A DNA stretch of 64,000 nucleotides from RHKX01 sp963743875 (GTDB lineage: Bacteria > Actinomycetota > Thermoleophilia > Solirubrobacterales > 70-9): NCBI GenBank assembly GCA_963743875.1, contig CAVURM010000001.1, forward strand, positions 1,116,001-1,180,000, read 5' to 3'. Below, one piece after another: positions 8,956-17,760 of the stretch. Numbering within the stretch: position 1 is the first letter of the stretch; every line of letters begins with the position of its first letter. A program made the translations under genes and the position numbers. The notes below the pieces were generated by a model. It was not told the origin of the DNA. It saw only the letters and a program-made list of their open reading frames with translations, and ran no database searches.

Positions 8956-10391
8956 CTAGTTGGGAATGAACTCAGGGACGTCGATGCCCAGATCGGCCGG
9001 GCGCTCCTCGTAGCCGGGTACGCGCTTGGCGGGCGAGGTCTCGTCCGACGAGCGACGGGACGACGGACGCGCCGTCGAACGGTGAACTCCGGTGGAGGTG
9101 CCGTCCGCCCGACGCCCACGGGCGTCGAAGCGGGTGGCGATCACGGTCACCCAGATCTGCTCGTGGAGTGCATCATCGATGTTGGCGCCGAAGATGATGT
9201 GGGCCTCCGGATGCGCAGCCTCCTGAATCACCCGAGCGGCCTCGGAGATCTCGACCAGCGAGAGATCGGGGCCGCCGGTGATCGAGAGCAGGATCGAACG
9301 GGCGCCCTCGATCGACGTCTCCAGACAGGGGCGACGAGATCGCGCGTTCCGAGGCGGAACTTCCGCGGGCGTCGCCCGTGCCCATGCCGATACCGAGCAG
9401 AGCCGGACCGGCGTCCCGCATCGTCGTGCGGACGTCGGCGAAATCGAGGTTGATCAACGCCGGCAGGGTGATCAGGTCGGAGATTCCCTGGACGCCCTGG
9501 CGCAGGACATCGTCGGCGACGCGGAAGGCCTCGACCATCGACGTGTTGCGCTCGAGCACTGACAGCAGGCGATCGTTGGGGACCACGATCAGCGTGTCCA
9601 CCTCGCCCGCGAGGGCGTCGATGCCCTTCTCGGCCTGCTTGGCGCGACGCGTGCCCTCGAAGCCGAAGGGACGGGTGACGATACCGACCGTGAGCGCGCC
9701 CACGTCGCGGGCGAGGCGGGCGATCACCGGGGCGGCGCCGGTTCCGGTGCCGCCGCCGGCGCCGGCGGCCACGAAGACCATGTCGGAGCCCTTGAGCATC
9801 CGCTTGATCCGGTCCTGCTCCTCGAAGGCGGCGCGATAGCCGAGCTCGGGATCGGAGCCCGACCCGAGCCCGCGAGTGACCCCGCCGCCGATGTGGACGG
9901 TCAGGTCCGCGGCGCTCTGCTGAAGGGACTGGAGATCAGTATTGACGGCCATGAACTCGACGCCGGTGATCCCGGCCTCGACCATCCGGTTGACCGCGTT
10001 GACACCGCCGCCGCCCACGCCGACGACGCGGATCAGCGGATCGTTGACCTGCGGTGTCGCGGTGGCCGGCGCACGGGTCGGACTCCGAGCGTCCGTAGGC
10101 GGGCTCCCGGTCGTTGGGGTCACTGGTGAAGACGTCGCGGAGACGATCCTTGGCCGGGCGGGCGGTCGAAGCCGGCTCCTCGGGGTCCTCGGCGGGCTCC
10201 GGGGCTGCAGCTCGGGGCTCCGGCTCGGGGGTCCGATCGGCGACGGGAGCCGTCTCGAGCTCCTTCCCGCTGCGGCGCCGGGACTCCGGGCGAGCCGGCG
10301 GCTCGGGCGGGTCGTCGGGTTCCTCGGTCGAACGGAACAAATCGGCGAGAGGGCCCTCTCGCATGCTTGCTCGCTTATTCCTTCGCGCCAT
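8956..10391 (-). CDS. ftsZ: Cell division GTPase FtsZ with long N-terminal extension; two frameshifts in the given sequence
   Basis: The tubulin-like GTPase core is unmistakable: VVGVGGGGVNAVNRM, the GTP signature GAGGGTGTGAAPV and the NLDFADVRT helix are intact. The C-terminus ends DLGIDVPEFIPN, a good match to the conserved FtsZ tail that binds partners. A roughly 100-residue acidic, proline-rich N-terminal extension precedes the core. The frame is broken twice, near 10075-10077 (a CCC run on the coding strand) and near 9325 (an extra T in CCCCTGTCTGG). Removing one base at each site gives one continuous protein and a length that is a multiple of three. The 5' end overlaps the parA stop. 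An alternative ATG lies at 10364. Confidence 0.88.
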
Positions 10392-11619
10392 GTTCCAGGA
10401 CCTCCTCCGCCAGATCGCGGTAGCACTGAGCCGCGTTGCTCTGCGGATCGTACTTGAGGACGGAGCTTCCCTTCACCGGGGCTTCGGCGAACTTGATCGC
10501 CTTGCGAATCCGGGACTTGAAGACGAGCTCCCCGAAGTTCTCCTCGAGGATCTCCACGGCCTCCTTGGCGTGGATCGTCCGCGTATCGAGCATCGTCGGC
10601 AGGATGCCCTCGATCTGCACGTCGGGGTTGAGGTTTTCGCGAATCATCTCCAGCGTGTTCTGCAACTGCACCAGGCCTCGCATGGACAGGTATTCGCACT
10701 GGACCGGGACGATCACCTTGTCCGCAGCGGTGAGCGCGTTGATCGTCAGCAGCCCGAGGCTGGGTGGAGTGTCGATGCAGACGAAATCGTAGTCGTCCTC
10801 GACCTGCGCCAGCGCCTTCTGCAGCGACCGCTCACGGCCAATCTGGGTGCTCATCGCGATCTCGGCGCCGGCGAGATCGATCGACGCCACGGCGATGTCG
10901 ACCTCGCGGTGCTGAATGATGTCCTTGAGCGGCATCTTTTCCACGAGCACGTGGTAGAGGCTGCGCTCGACCGTGTCGGGGTCGATCCCCTGGCTCATGG
11001 TCAGGTTGCCCTGAGGATCGAGGTCGACGGCGAGAACGCGGTGCCCGGATTCCGACAGCGCAACCGCCAGGTTGAGCGTGGTCGTCGTCTTCGCGACCCC
11101 GCCCTTCTGGTTGGCGAACGCGAATATCTTCATCTTTCGCTCCGTTGCCGGCTCGTCCGGCTCGAGGGCGAAGGGGTGACGGCGCTTCATGGTCGGTCCG
11201 ATCAGATCGTCGGCGGAACGGCGACCATCCTCGTCGTCCTCGGACTCGTCGCCGGCGGACGATCCCTTGACCGCACGGCGCAACTCCTCCTTTTCCAGCT
11301 TGCCGGTCGAAGGTCCCTCGGCGGGTGTCGCCGCAGCCGGAGCCACCGAGGTCGCATCGGGCTCCGGGGCCGGGTCGGCAACCGCCTTCTCCTCGAGCTC
11401 CCGCAGCTCCTCGCCGAAGGGATCGGCGGCGGCGGGTGCCTCGGCGGGGTCCGGCCGCGGGACGGGTGCGGCCTCGATTCGCATATCGGCGGTCTCCTCC
11501 TGTGGATCAGGCGCTGCCCGATCCTCGATTCCAATCTCAAGTTCGGAGTTCTGCGGCTCGGGGGAGGTCTGGCTCTCCTCGCTACGCCCTTCCTGATTCT
11601 TCTTGTTGAACAAGCCCAT
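10375..11619 (-). CDS. parA: ParA/Soj family ATPase with 160-residue disordered N-terminal extension
   Basis: 414 residues. The first 160 are acidic and rich in Pro, Ala and Glu. The ParA core starts at about 163 (MKIFAFANQKGG) with the deviant Walker A QKGGVAKTTT (171-180), the Walker A' segment VLAVDLDPQGNLT and VCIDTPPSLG as Walker B. It closely resembles Soj-type chromosome-partitioning ATPases, but no parB or parS-like run is visible here. The last codons overlap the start of ftsZ by 17 nt, so the two are almost certainly cotranscribed. That suggests a role in positioning the divisome rather than, or besides, origin segregation; this is inference from context. Confidence 0.88.
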   Translation of the reverse strand: MGLFNKKNQEGRSEESQTSPEPQNSELEIGIEDRAAPDPQEETADMRIEAAPVPRPDPAEAPAAADPFGEELRELEEKAVADPAPEPDATSVAPAAATPAEGPSTGKLEKEELRRAVKGSSAGDESEDDEDGRRSADDLIGPTMKRRHPFALEPDEPATERKMKIFAFANQKGGVAKTTTTLNLAVALSESGHRVLAVDLDPQGNLTMSQGIDPDTVERSLYHVLVEKMPLKDIIQHREVDIAVASIDLAGAEIAMSTQIGRERSLQKALAQVEDDYDFVCIDTPPSLGLLTINALTAADKVIVPVQCEYLSMRGLVQLQNTLEMIRENLNPDVQIEGILPTMLDTRTIHAKEAVEILEENFGELVFKSRIRKAIKFAEAPVKGSSVLKYDPQSNAAQCYRDLAEEVLEHGAKE

Positions 11620-11638
11620 GGTGACCGCTTATTCGGCT

Positions 11639-12632
11639 ATGGGGGACGGTTTCCTCCCGGGCATTTCAAACACCGGGGGCGACGCTTGCGAGAATGCGGC
11701 CATCGCCGACCTGCTCGACAAGCGGCTCGCCTTCGTCACCGGCAAGGGCGGAGTCGGCAAGACAACCGTCGCCTACGCGCTCGGACTCGCCGCTGCAGCG
11801 CGCGGCAAGCGGGTGATCGTCTGCGAGATCGCCGAGCAGGAGCGAGGATCCTCGCTGTTCGGGCGGGAGCCGATCGGGTTCAGGGAAACGGAGCTCAGCT
11901 CCGGCCTCTGGGCGATCTCGATCAACCCCGAGGAGATGATCCGCGAGTACCTGGAGATCCTGCTGCCCGTGCGAGCGATGGCGACGCTGCTCTACCGCAG
12001 CAACCTGTTTACCTATCTGGCCGCCGCGACGCCTGGCCTGCAGGAGGTGGTCACGATGGGCAAGGCGTGGGAGCTGGCCCAGGACGAGCGGCGATCCCGG
12101 GACGAGACGCAGAATCTACGACCAGGTCATCGTCGACGCGCCGGCGACCGGACACGGGATCGGATTCCTCGAGTCTCCGGGGACGTTCCGCCGGATCGCA
12201 AAGGCCGGTCCGGTGGCCCATCAGGCGGCCAGGATCGAGGAGACGATCACCGACCAGGCCTTTACGGGTGTCGCCGTCGTCGCCACGCCGGAGGAGATGG
12301 CGGTCACCGAGTCAGGGACGCTGGCCACCGCGCTCCCCGAGGCGGGGGTCTCCCTCGACGCGCTCTTCGTCAACGGCCTCTACCCGACCCGGTTCACGGG
12401 CCCCGAGCTCGAGCGGATCCACGAGGTGCGTGGACGGGCGCAGGCGGGCGGCCCGGCCGAGGCGGCGCTCGACGCCGCGATCACCGAGTCCAAGCGGGCG
12501 CGGACCCAACAAGCCGAGCTGAGGCGGCTGCGGGAACTCATCCCCTCCGTACCGCTGACCGAGCTGCCCTTCCTGTTCAGCACCGAATTCGGGGCGGACG
12601 AGCTCGAGCTGCTCGCCGCGAAGATTCGATGA
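11639..12632 (+). CDS. ArsA/Get3-like ATPase A (BagA/Rv3679-like); one frameshift
   Basis: About 330 residues. The P-loop is GKGGVGKTT (about 35-43) with the signature lysine of the deviant Walker A, followed by VIVCEIAEQERGSSLFG. The frame breaks near 12111-12114; dropping one A restores IYDQVIVDAPATGHG, the Get3 switch II segment, and the rest of the protein to the stop at 12632. The stop overlaps the start of a second ArsA-like gene (ATGA). The pair matches mycobacterial Rv3679/Rv3680, the bacterial Get3-like A and B. The start is uncertain: the ATG at 11639 is the last ATG before the conserved region, and the actual start could lie elsewhere between 11618 and 11700. It diverges from parA. 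Confidence 0.82.
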
Positions 12633-13753
12633 GCGCCCAGCTCGAGGAGATCCTGGCGGGGAACCGGGTCTGCATCTGTGTGGGCTCGGGAGGGGTCGGC
12701 AAGACGACGACCTCCGCTGCCATCGCGGTCGGGATGGCAGCGCGCGGGATGAAGGTGGCGGTGCTGACGATCGACCCGGCGAAGCGGCTGGCGGAATCGC
12801 TCGGACTCGAGGGACTCGGGAACACACCGCGCCAGGTGGACACCTCAGCCCTCGGCAGTCTGACCGACCTCGAGGGCGCGGGGGAGCTCTGGGCGATGAT
12901 GCTCGACTCGAAGGCGACGTTCGACGAGGTGATCGACACCTACGCCCCCGACCAGGAGTCGCGGGACAGAATCCTCCATAACCGAATCTACAAGCAGATC
13001 TCGGGGGCCCTGGCCGGCTCGCAGGAATACATGGCGATGGAGAAGCTGTACGAAATCGACTCCGAGGGCGGGTACGACCTGCTGATTCTCGATACGCCTC
13101 CCTCCCGCAACGCCCTCGACTTCCTCGACGCGCCCCAGCGGGTGACCCAATTCATCGAGGGTCGGGCGATGCGGTTGTTCATTCGCCCGACCGGCCTCGG
13201 GGCGCGAGTCGCCGGGCGCGGCTTCTCGGTGATCTCCTCGGTCCTGCGACGGGTCACGGGCGGCGATCTGATCGCCGATCTGTCGGAGTTCTTCTCGGCC
13301 ATGGCAGGAATGCTGGGCGGCTTCAGAGAGCGTGCCGAGCGGGTCGAGGCGTTGCTGAGCGACGAGGGGACGACGTTTCTGGTCGTCACGGGGCCCGCCG
13401 GCGAGCCGATCGAGGAGGCCGCCTACCTCCGCACGAAGCTCGAGGAGGGTGGCCTTCCGTTCGGCGGGCTGATCGTCAACCGCGTGCACCCACAAGCTGC
13501 CGGCTCAGACGAGCAGGGCGGCGCTGCCAACGCGCTCGCGGCGCTTCGGAAGAGCCTCGGCGACAACGATCTCGCCGAGCGGGTGGTGGCAGCTGAATCC
13601 GATCAGGCGGTTCTCGCCGACCGCGATCGCAGAAACATCGACGCGCTGGCCGCGGGGGCGCCCGGCGTGCCCCTGATCGAAGTGCCTGAGCTGAGCGACG
13701 CGATCCACGACATCGAAGGCCTGCTGGCCCTCGGTCGTCATCTGTTCGAGTAG
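12629..13753 (+). CDS. ArsA/Get3-like ATPase B (BagB/Rv3680-like)
   Basis: 374 residues. The P-loop is GSGGVGKTTTSA (about 19-30): the Walker A lysine is present but the first, signature lysine of Get3/ArsA (GKGGVGK) is a serine. Motifs VLTIDPAKRLAESLG (switch region) and LLILDTPPSRNALDFLDAP follow. The two-gene layout and the asymmetry with the A subunit suggest a heterodimer in which only A supplies the trans-acting lysine. There are no arsenite-binding cysteine clusters and no ArsB or tail-anchor pathway genes nearby, so arsenic transport is unlikely. It ends 16 nt from a converging large unknown gene. Confidence 0.85.
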   Translation: MSAQLEEILAGNRVCICVGSGGVGKTTTSAAIAVGMAARGMKVAVLTIDPAKRLAESLGLEGLGNTPRQVDTSALGSLTDLEGAGELWAMMLDSKATFDEVIDTYAPDQESRDRILHNRIYKQISGALAGSQEYMAMEKLYEIDSEGGYDLLILDTPPSRNALDFLDAPQRVTQFIEGRAMRLFIRPTGLGARVAGRGFSVISSVLRRVTGGDLIADLSEFFSAMAGMLGGFRERAERVEALLSDEGTTFLVVTGPAGEPIEEAAYLRTKLEEGGLPFGGLIVNRVHPQAAGSDEQGGAANALAALRKSLGDNDLAERVVAAESDQAVLADRDRRNIDALAAGAPGVPLIEVPELSDAIHDIEGLLALGRHLFE

Positions 13754-13769
13754 GGCGATCCCGAGCGGA

Positions 13770-15669
13770 TCAGCCCGCGGCACGCCGCGGGCTGCGGCCA
13801 CCGACGGTCCAATTGGTCTCGGTCCGGGGGAAGAGGTACTGCACCCGCGCCTTGACCTCCTCGCGGTCCAGCGGCGGTCGTGCGAGGTCCTCGAGGTGAT
13901 TGGATCGAGCCGGGAAGTCCATCGTTGCGTCGTTGTCGATCTCCTCGAACCACCCGGCCCCGGTTGCGGTCGGCGACGGCGCTTTCATGGTCGGCTCCTC
14001 CTGTAGAAGTCCTTCGTCGACGAAGGCGATCGAGCGGGTCGGAGCGAGGTCCTCCGCGGGCTCCGGATCCGGTTCCAGCAACGGCAGGTGGCGCTGCTCA
14101 CGCTTGCGGAACGTCGGCTCGGGCGCAGGTTCGGGCTCGACGCCCGAGTCGGCCGTGATCTCGGCGTCCGTGTCCCAGGTACCCGCCGTCGGCCGGCTCA
14201 GCTTCGATCTCCACCCCGCGCGAGACGAGAATCTCCTCGTCGTCGTGGTCGAAGTCGAGGTCGAGCTCCGCGGACTCCGTGGTCACCGACTCGTCCTCGA
14301 TCGTCATCGAATCGATCTCGATCGCATCGAAGTCCCACTCCGTGTCGGATCCGAGCTCGGTCGGAGATCCCTCGCCGAACGCGAGGCCCTCCGCCAACAG
14401 AGCCTCGTCGGCGGCGGCCCTGAAGTCGCTTCCGATCTCGCCGGTCACGCCGCGTCGCAGGATCATGCGCAGCAGGCCCTCCACCCGGCTCGCGATCTCC
14501 GAGGGCCCGGGCGCAGCGTCCCCGCGAGAGGGCTCCCCACTCCAGAGCTCCCGCTCGAGCGAGATCGCCTGCTCGACGACATGCTTGGCGTCGTCGCGAC
14601 CGTCGCGACCTTCCGCACCCTCGGCGAGGGCGGCGACGCGCATCGGCAGCCCAACACCGGCGGGACCCTCACCCTCAAGCAGAAAGCGCAGGGCGAGCAG
14701 GTGGTCGTTGAGTGCGTCGACGGCGCCGCGGCGGTCAAGTCCGGCCTCGAACCGCAGGAGGGCGCGCCGCAGTCGGGCGATCCGCCGCGGGTGGACCGCG
14801 ACGGTGCGCGAGAGGTCGGCAACATCCATCAGGTCAGCGTCGGTGAGGCGGTACCCGCCGGGCCGAGGCTTGCCCGCGCCCGTGGCGATCCGCCGCCAGC
14901 GGTCGCCGGAGACGCGAACCCAGCCGTGCGGGCCGAGCCCGACCCCGCCGGGCTTGTGCAGCCGCAGAGTGGTGACGACGCGCTCGAAGGTTCGGGCGAC
15001 GCGGTCGCCGGCCCCGCCGAGGCCGCCATCCTCGTCGAGCGAGACCCTGGCGCTGATCAGGAAGGTCGGCTCCCAGGCGGCTCCGCCCGGCCGTTCGCCG
15101 CGGGCAGCATCTGCCGGCACGTCGACCGCATCGGCGCGGACGATCGAGGCGCCGCTCAGATCCAGGCTGGTCGTGGACATCTGGAAACCGATCAGCGGGA
15201 CGATCGCCTCGACCTCACCGGCCTCCGGCTCGGCGCAATCCTCGATCTCGGCAACGGCAGACGCAAACCGATCGTCGTCGAGCTCGAAGTCGGCGGCCCC
15301 GTCCCAGAGGCGCGCGAGGAAGTAGGTGACGGCCAGGTCGGCCCGCTCGGACGCATCGGCCGGCGGTGAGATTCCCGCCTCCTGGAGATAGGTGCCGGCA
15401 ATCTCCGACCGCCGCATCGTCTCGGTGGCCTCGCGAAAGCTCTCCAGCTCGCGCAGCTCGGTCGCGTTGTCGCGCACGAATCTCGCCGTCAGAGGCTGGT
15501 ACTGGCAGAAGGCGAAACCCTCTTCCGCCTCTCCGATCTCGTAAGGAATCTCCTGTCCGCCCTCGACGAGGTCGCCAAAGACCCCGGAGGCATCGCGGGC
15601 CAGGCCGGTCAGCGTGTGTCTGAGATGAAGATCGCGCACACCGCCCGTCTTCGCCCAGGCAGGGCTCAC
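13770..15669 (-). CDS. Large protein of unknown function, acidic C-terminal region; one frameshift
   Basis: About 632 residues once a single extra base near 14182-14184 (GGG on the coding strand) is removed; the frame then runs through EPEPAPEPTFRKREQ to the stop at 13770. The N-terminal 370 residues are mixed alpha/beta with no motif I can name (for example GFAFCQYQPLTARFVRDN and the PLIGFQMSTTSLDLSG strand). Residues about 470-560 are strongly acidic. The GTG at 15669 is preferred because a family II repeat occupies 15718-15797, just upstream, although the frame stays open to a TTG at 15789. It converges on the Get3-like pair; its function is unknown. Confidence 0.65.
13771..13794 (-). terminator. 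GC-rich 10-bp perfect hairpin at convergent gene ends
   Basis: CAGCCCGCGG, a CACG loop and CCGCGGGCTG form a perfect 10-bp stem covering the last codons of the unknown minus-strand gene and 16 nt past the end of the Get3-like B gene. It has no T-tract, so it may slow RNA polymerase or act with Rho, serving both converging transcripts. Confidence 0.5.
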
Positions 15670-15717
15670 TCCTGCCTGCAACTTTTGGTGCAAATCGAGC
15701 CGACCGGACAACTCCGC

Positions 15718-15797
15718 CTGGATAACTCCGAGGGAATGCTCCGCTTCGCGTCCGCTTCCGTCGGACCGTTGGGTGTTGCCGCTCGGCAAGGCGTCAG
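15718..15797 (-). repeat. Family II repeat, copy 1
   Basis: About 80 nt related to copies at 45061 and 57066. In the minus orientation it starts TGACGCCTTGCCGAGCGGCA and contains the shared block GACGCGAAGCGGAG flanked by weakly paired arms (CCGACGGAA and TTCCCTCGG). It lies between the HxlR regulator gene and the start of the large unknown gene. This is the least conserved of the three copies in the arm region but the closest to copy 3 at the CAACCCCCTGACG approach and the AGTTGTCC end. Confidence 0.75.
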
Positions 15798-15858
15798 GGG
15801 GTCAGGGGGTTGCGCGGGGAGGGGCGGCGACGGTTCCGGCCCGGTTGCCAGTTTGTGC

Positions 15859-15886
15859 GATTAGCCCGGTGATCCCCGGGCTAATC
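15859..15886 (-). terminator. 11-bp perfect inverted repeat after the HxlR gene
   Basis: GATTAGCCCGG and CCGGGCTAATC flank a 6-nt loop. It lies 46 nt after the hxlR-like stop codon. No T-run follows on the minus strand, so it could be a Rho-independent-like terminator or a protein-binding palindrome. Confidence 0.45.
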
Positions 15887-15931
15887 ACGATCACTGACCC
15901 TGAGAAGCCCCTCGGTAGGCGGGTGATGAAA

Positions 15932-16285
15932 CTAAGCGGCGACTGGATCGGCGGGCTGTTCGGCGTTCTCGCCGACCCCAAGCCAGCGCGACCCGTAGTC
16001 GCGCATGTCGTCGATCAGCGGGGAGAGGGCACGGCCCTTCTCGGTCAATGCGTACTCGACCCGCGGCGGGACCTCGGGGTAGGTGTGGCGCTCAACGACG
16101 CCGCACTCCTCGAGGGCACGCAGGCGAAGGGAGAGCGTCCGCGGACTGATGCCGTCCAGCGACCGCTCGAGTTCGCAGAACCGACGGTTGCCGGAGGCCA
16201 GGTCACGAATGACGAGCAGTGTCCACTTGCCCGAGATGATCTCGGCACAAGCGCAAACTGGACAGTCTGGATCGTTCATCACCAT
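15932..16285 (-). CDS. HxlR family winged-helix transcriptional regulator
   Basis: 117 residues. The sequence CPVCACAEIISGKWTLLVIRDLASG followed by RFCELERSLDGISPRTLSLRLRALEECGVVER is the HxlR/DUF24 winged helix. The N-terminal cysteines (CPVCAC) are at the positions used for thiol or electrophile sensing in HypR/QorR-type members, which makes a redox sensor plausible. Two in-frame ATGs (16285 and 16279) are possible starts. No adjacent redox gene on the opposite strand identifies its target; PilT lies upstream on the same strand. Confidence 0.88.
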   Translation of the reverse strand: MVMNDPDCPVCACAEIISGKWTLLVIRDLASGNRRFCELERSLDGISPRTLSLRLRALEECGVVERHTYPEVPPRVEYALTEKGRALSPLIDDMRDYGSRWLGVGENAEQPADPVAA

Positions 16286-16346
16286 GAGCCTCTGGGCCGG
16301 CGTGCAAGCGGTATGCGCACGCCTTCTTCCTCAGAAGAATAGCAAT

Positions 16347-16358
16347 ACTTCAGGAAGT
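16347..16358. promoter_or_regulatory. Short palindrome upstream of hxlR-like gene
   Basis: ACTTCAGGAAGT is a 5-2-5 palindrome about 62 nt upstream of the regulator start, overlapping the pilT stop codon. HxlR proteins often bind short palindromes in their own promoters, so this is a candidate operator, but it is short enough to be chance. Confidence 0.3.
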
Positions 16359-17507
16359 GAAGTGAGAAGTTCCCGCGGTCTGAGGCGTCGGTGGCGCATC
16401 CAGCACCTCCACCTGAGAGATGTCGCTGGCGTGCTGCCCCGAGGAGGCGAGCATCAGCTTGAAGTCATGGGGGCTGGTGGCGTAGTCCATCGCCAGCCGC
16501 TCGTCAACCCGCCCGGCCTGCACGTGGGCGAGCAGCGATTGGTCGAAGGTCTGCATACCGTAGTACTCGCCCTCGGCGATGACCGCGCTGATCTTGCCGG
16601 TCTCCTCCGGGTTGAGGATCAGGTCCTCAACCCGGCCCGTCACGATCAGGACCTCGCTGGCAGCCACCCGCCCTTCGCCGTCGGCGGTCGGGACCAAGCG
16701 CTGTGAGACGGCACCCCGCAGGGTCGAGGCCAACATCACTCGGGCCTGCTGCTGCAGATGAGGCGGAAAGAAGTCGATGATGCGGTTAATCGTCTCGGTC
16801 GCGTCGAGGGTGTGCAGGGTCGAGAGCACGAGGTGTCCCGTCTCGGCGGCGCTGAGGGCGGTGCGGACCGTCTCCTCGTCGCGCATCTCGCCGATCAGGA
16901 TCACGTCGGGGTCCTGCCGCAGCACCCTGCGCATGGCCCCCGCGAAGCTCTTCGTGTCGGAGCCGACCTCCCGCTGGTTGATGATCGAGCGCTTGTCGCG
17001 GTGCAGGTACTCGATCGGATCCTCGAGCGTGATGATGTGCTCAGGGCGCGTCTCGTTGATGTGGTCGATCATCGCCGCAAGGGTCGTGGACTTTCCTGAG
17101 CCGGTGGTGCCGGTCAGCAGCACGATCCCGCGGCGCTCCTCGGCGAGGGCGCGGATCGCCGGCGGCAGGCCGAGTTCCTCGATCGTTCGCACGTTGTAGG
17201 GGATCGCTCGGCAGACGATCGAGATCGAGCCGCGCTGGCGGAAGGCGCTGACCCTGAACCGGGAGAGCTGGGGGATCGAGTAGGAGAAATCCGCCTCGCC
17301 ATCGGCGTCGAACTCGGCCCGAGCCTGCCCTCCGATCACGGTTCGCAGGGCCTCCTCCGTGTCCTCGGTCGTCAGCGGATGGGTGTCGGGGATCGGCAGC
17401 AGGGCGCCGTGGATCCTGCTCATCGGCGGCGCTCCCACCTTCAGATGCAGGTCGGAGCCCTCGCTCTCGACGACGTAACGCAGCGCGTGCTCTACCTGGA
17501 AGGGCAT
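16350..17507 (-). CDS. pilT: PilT/PilU-type twitching-motility ATPase
   Basis: 385 residues. The N-terminal PAS-like domain contains GSDLHLKVGAPPMSRIHG. The hexameric ATPase core has Walker A GTTGSGKST (133-141), the Asp box IITLEDPIEYLH, Walker B GEMRDEETVRTAL and the His box STLHTLDATETINRIIDFFP. The C-terminal segment that is AIRNLIRE in classical retraction ATPases reads RVEDLILNPEET here. No pilB, pilC or type IV pilin gene is in the window. An AGGGGG stretch lies 5 nt before the ATG. About 250 nt of leader, containing a family I repeat and a terminator-like hairpin, separate it from the upstream gene. Confidence 0.9.
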   Translation of the reverse strand: MPFQVEHALRYVVESEGSDLHLKVGAPPMSRIHGALLPIPDTHPLTTEDTEEALRTVIGGQARAEFDADGEADFSYSIPQLSRFRVSAFRQRGSISIVCRAIPYNVRTIEELGLPPAIRALAEERRGIVLLTGTTGSGKSTTLAAMIDHINETRPEHIITLEDPIEYLHRDKRSIINQREVGSDTKSFAGAMRRVLRQDPDVILIGEMRDEETVRTALSAAETGHLVLSTLHTLDATETINRIIDFFPPHLQQQARVMLASTLRGAVSQRLVPTADGEGRVAASEVLIVTGRVEDLILNPEETGKISAVIAEGEYYGMQTFDQSLLAHVQAGRVDERLAMDYATSPHDFKLMLASSGQHASDISQVEVLDAPPTPQTAGTSHFTS

Positions 17508-17567
17508 CGGACCCCCTATCGGGCGATCACCCGGATGCCTTGAGAACGCAAGGACGCCTTCACGAAG

Positions 17568-17593
17568 AAGGGCCCCTCCGAAGAGGGACCCTT
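17568..17593 (-). terminator. Intrinsic-terminator-like hairpin with UUCG loop upstream of pilT
   Basis: On the minus strand AAGGGTCCCTC, a TTCG tetraloop and GAGGGGCCCTT form an 11-bp stem with one G-U pair, followed by CTTCTTCG. It lies downstream of the family I element and 60 nt before the pilT start, so it could end the upstream transcript or act as an attenuator for pilT. Confidence 0.65.
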
Positions 17594-17760
17594 GATCACA
17601 AGTGACGAGGCTGCGAGCCCGCGGATCCAGTGACGAGGTCGGGAGCCCGCGGATCGAGTGACGAGGTCGGGAGCCCGGAGATCTAGGAAGAGCGTGGCGA
17701 CGCGGCCATGTGGCCGCGAGCCGCGCGATGACGACGAGCCGCGGCCTCGCAGCCCGTCAC
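17594..17760 (-). ncRNA. Family I structured repeat, locus A (3' of zinc-ribbon gene)
   Basis: On the minus strand the element starts at the TGA stop codon of the zinc-ribbon gene. The left arm GTGACGGGCTGCGAG pairs with CTCGCAGCCTCGTCAC about 130 nt later. Between the arms is a core shared with locus B: CTCGTCGTCATCG, an internal hairpin GCGGCCAcaTGGCCGC, and CTCTTCCTAGAT. The outer arms differ from locus B yet remain complementary within each locus, which is the pattern expected of a conserved RNA or DNA hairpin. It could be a 3'UTR or leader RNA, or a palindromic mobile repeat. Confidence 0.6.
17601..17684 (-). repeat. 28-bp tandem repeat, three copies (right arms of family I)
   Basis: Three direct copies of exactly 28 bp at 17601-17628, 17629-17656 and 17657-17684, each starting AGTGACGAGG and containing GAGCCCG. 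There are no spacers between them. The first copy (distal on the minus strand) is the best complement of the left arm at 17730-17760, giving a long imperfect stem. Confidence 0.85.

Noticed and set aside
7513..9453. A 646-codon open frame on the plus strand opposite ggt and ftsZ
   Set aside because: It is antisense to two clear genes, rich in Arg, Gly, Glu and Pro as expected of GC-rich shadow frames, with no recognisable motif.
17601..17684. Three 28-bp direct repeats considered as a small CRISPR array
   Set aside because: The units are contiguous with no spacers, and they are complementary to an arm of a larger hairpin. No cas gene is near.
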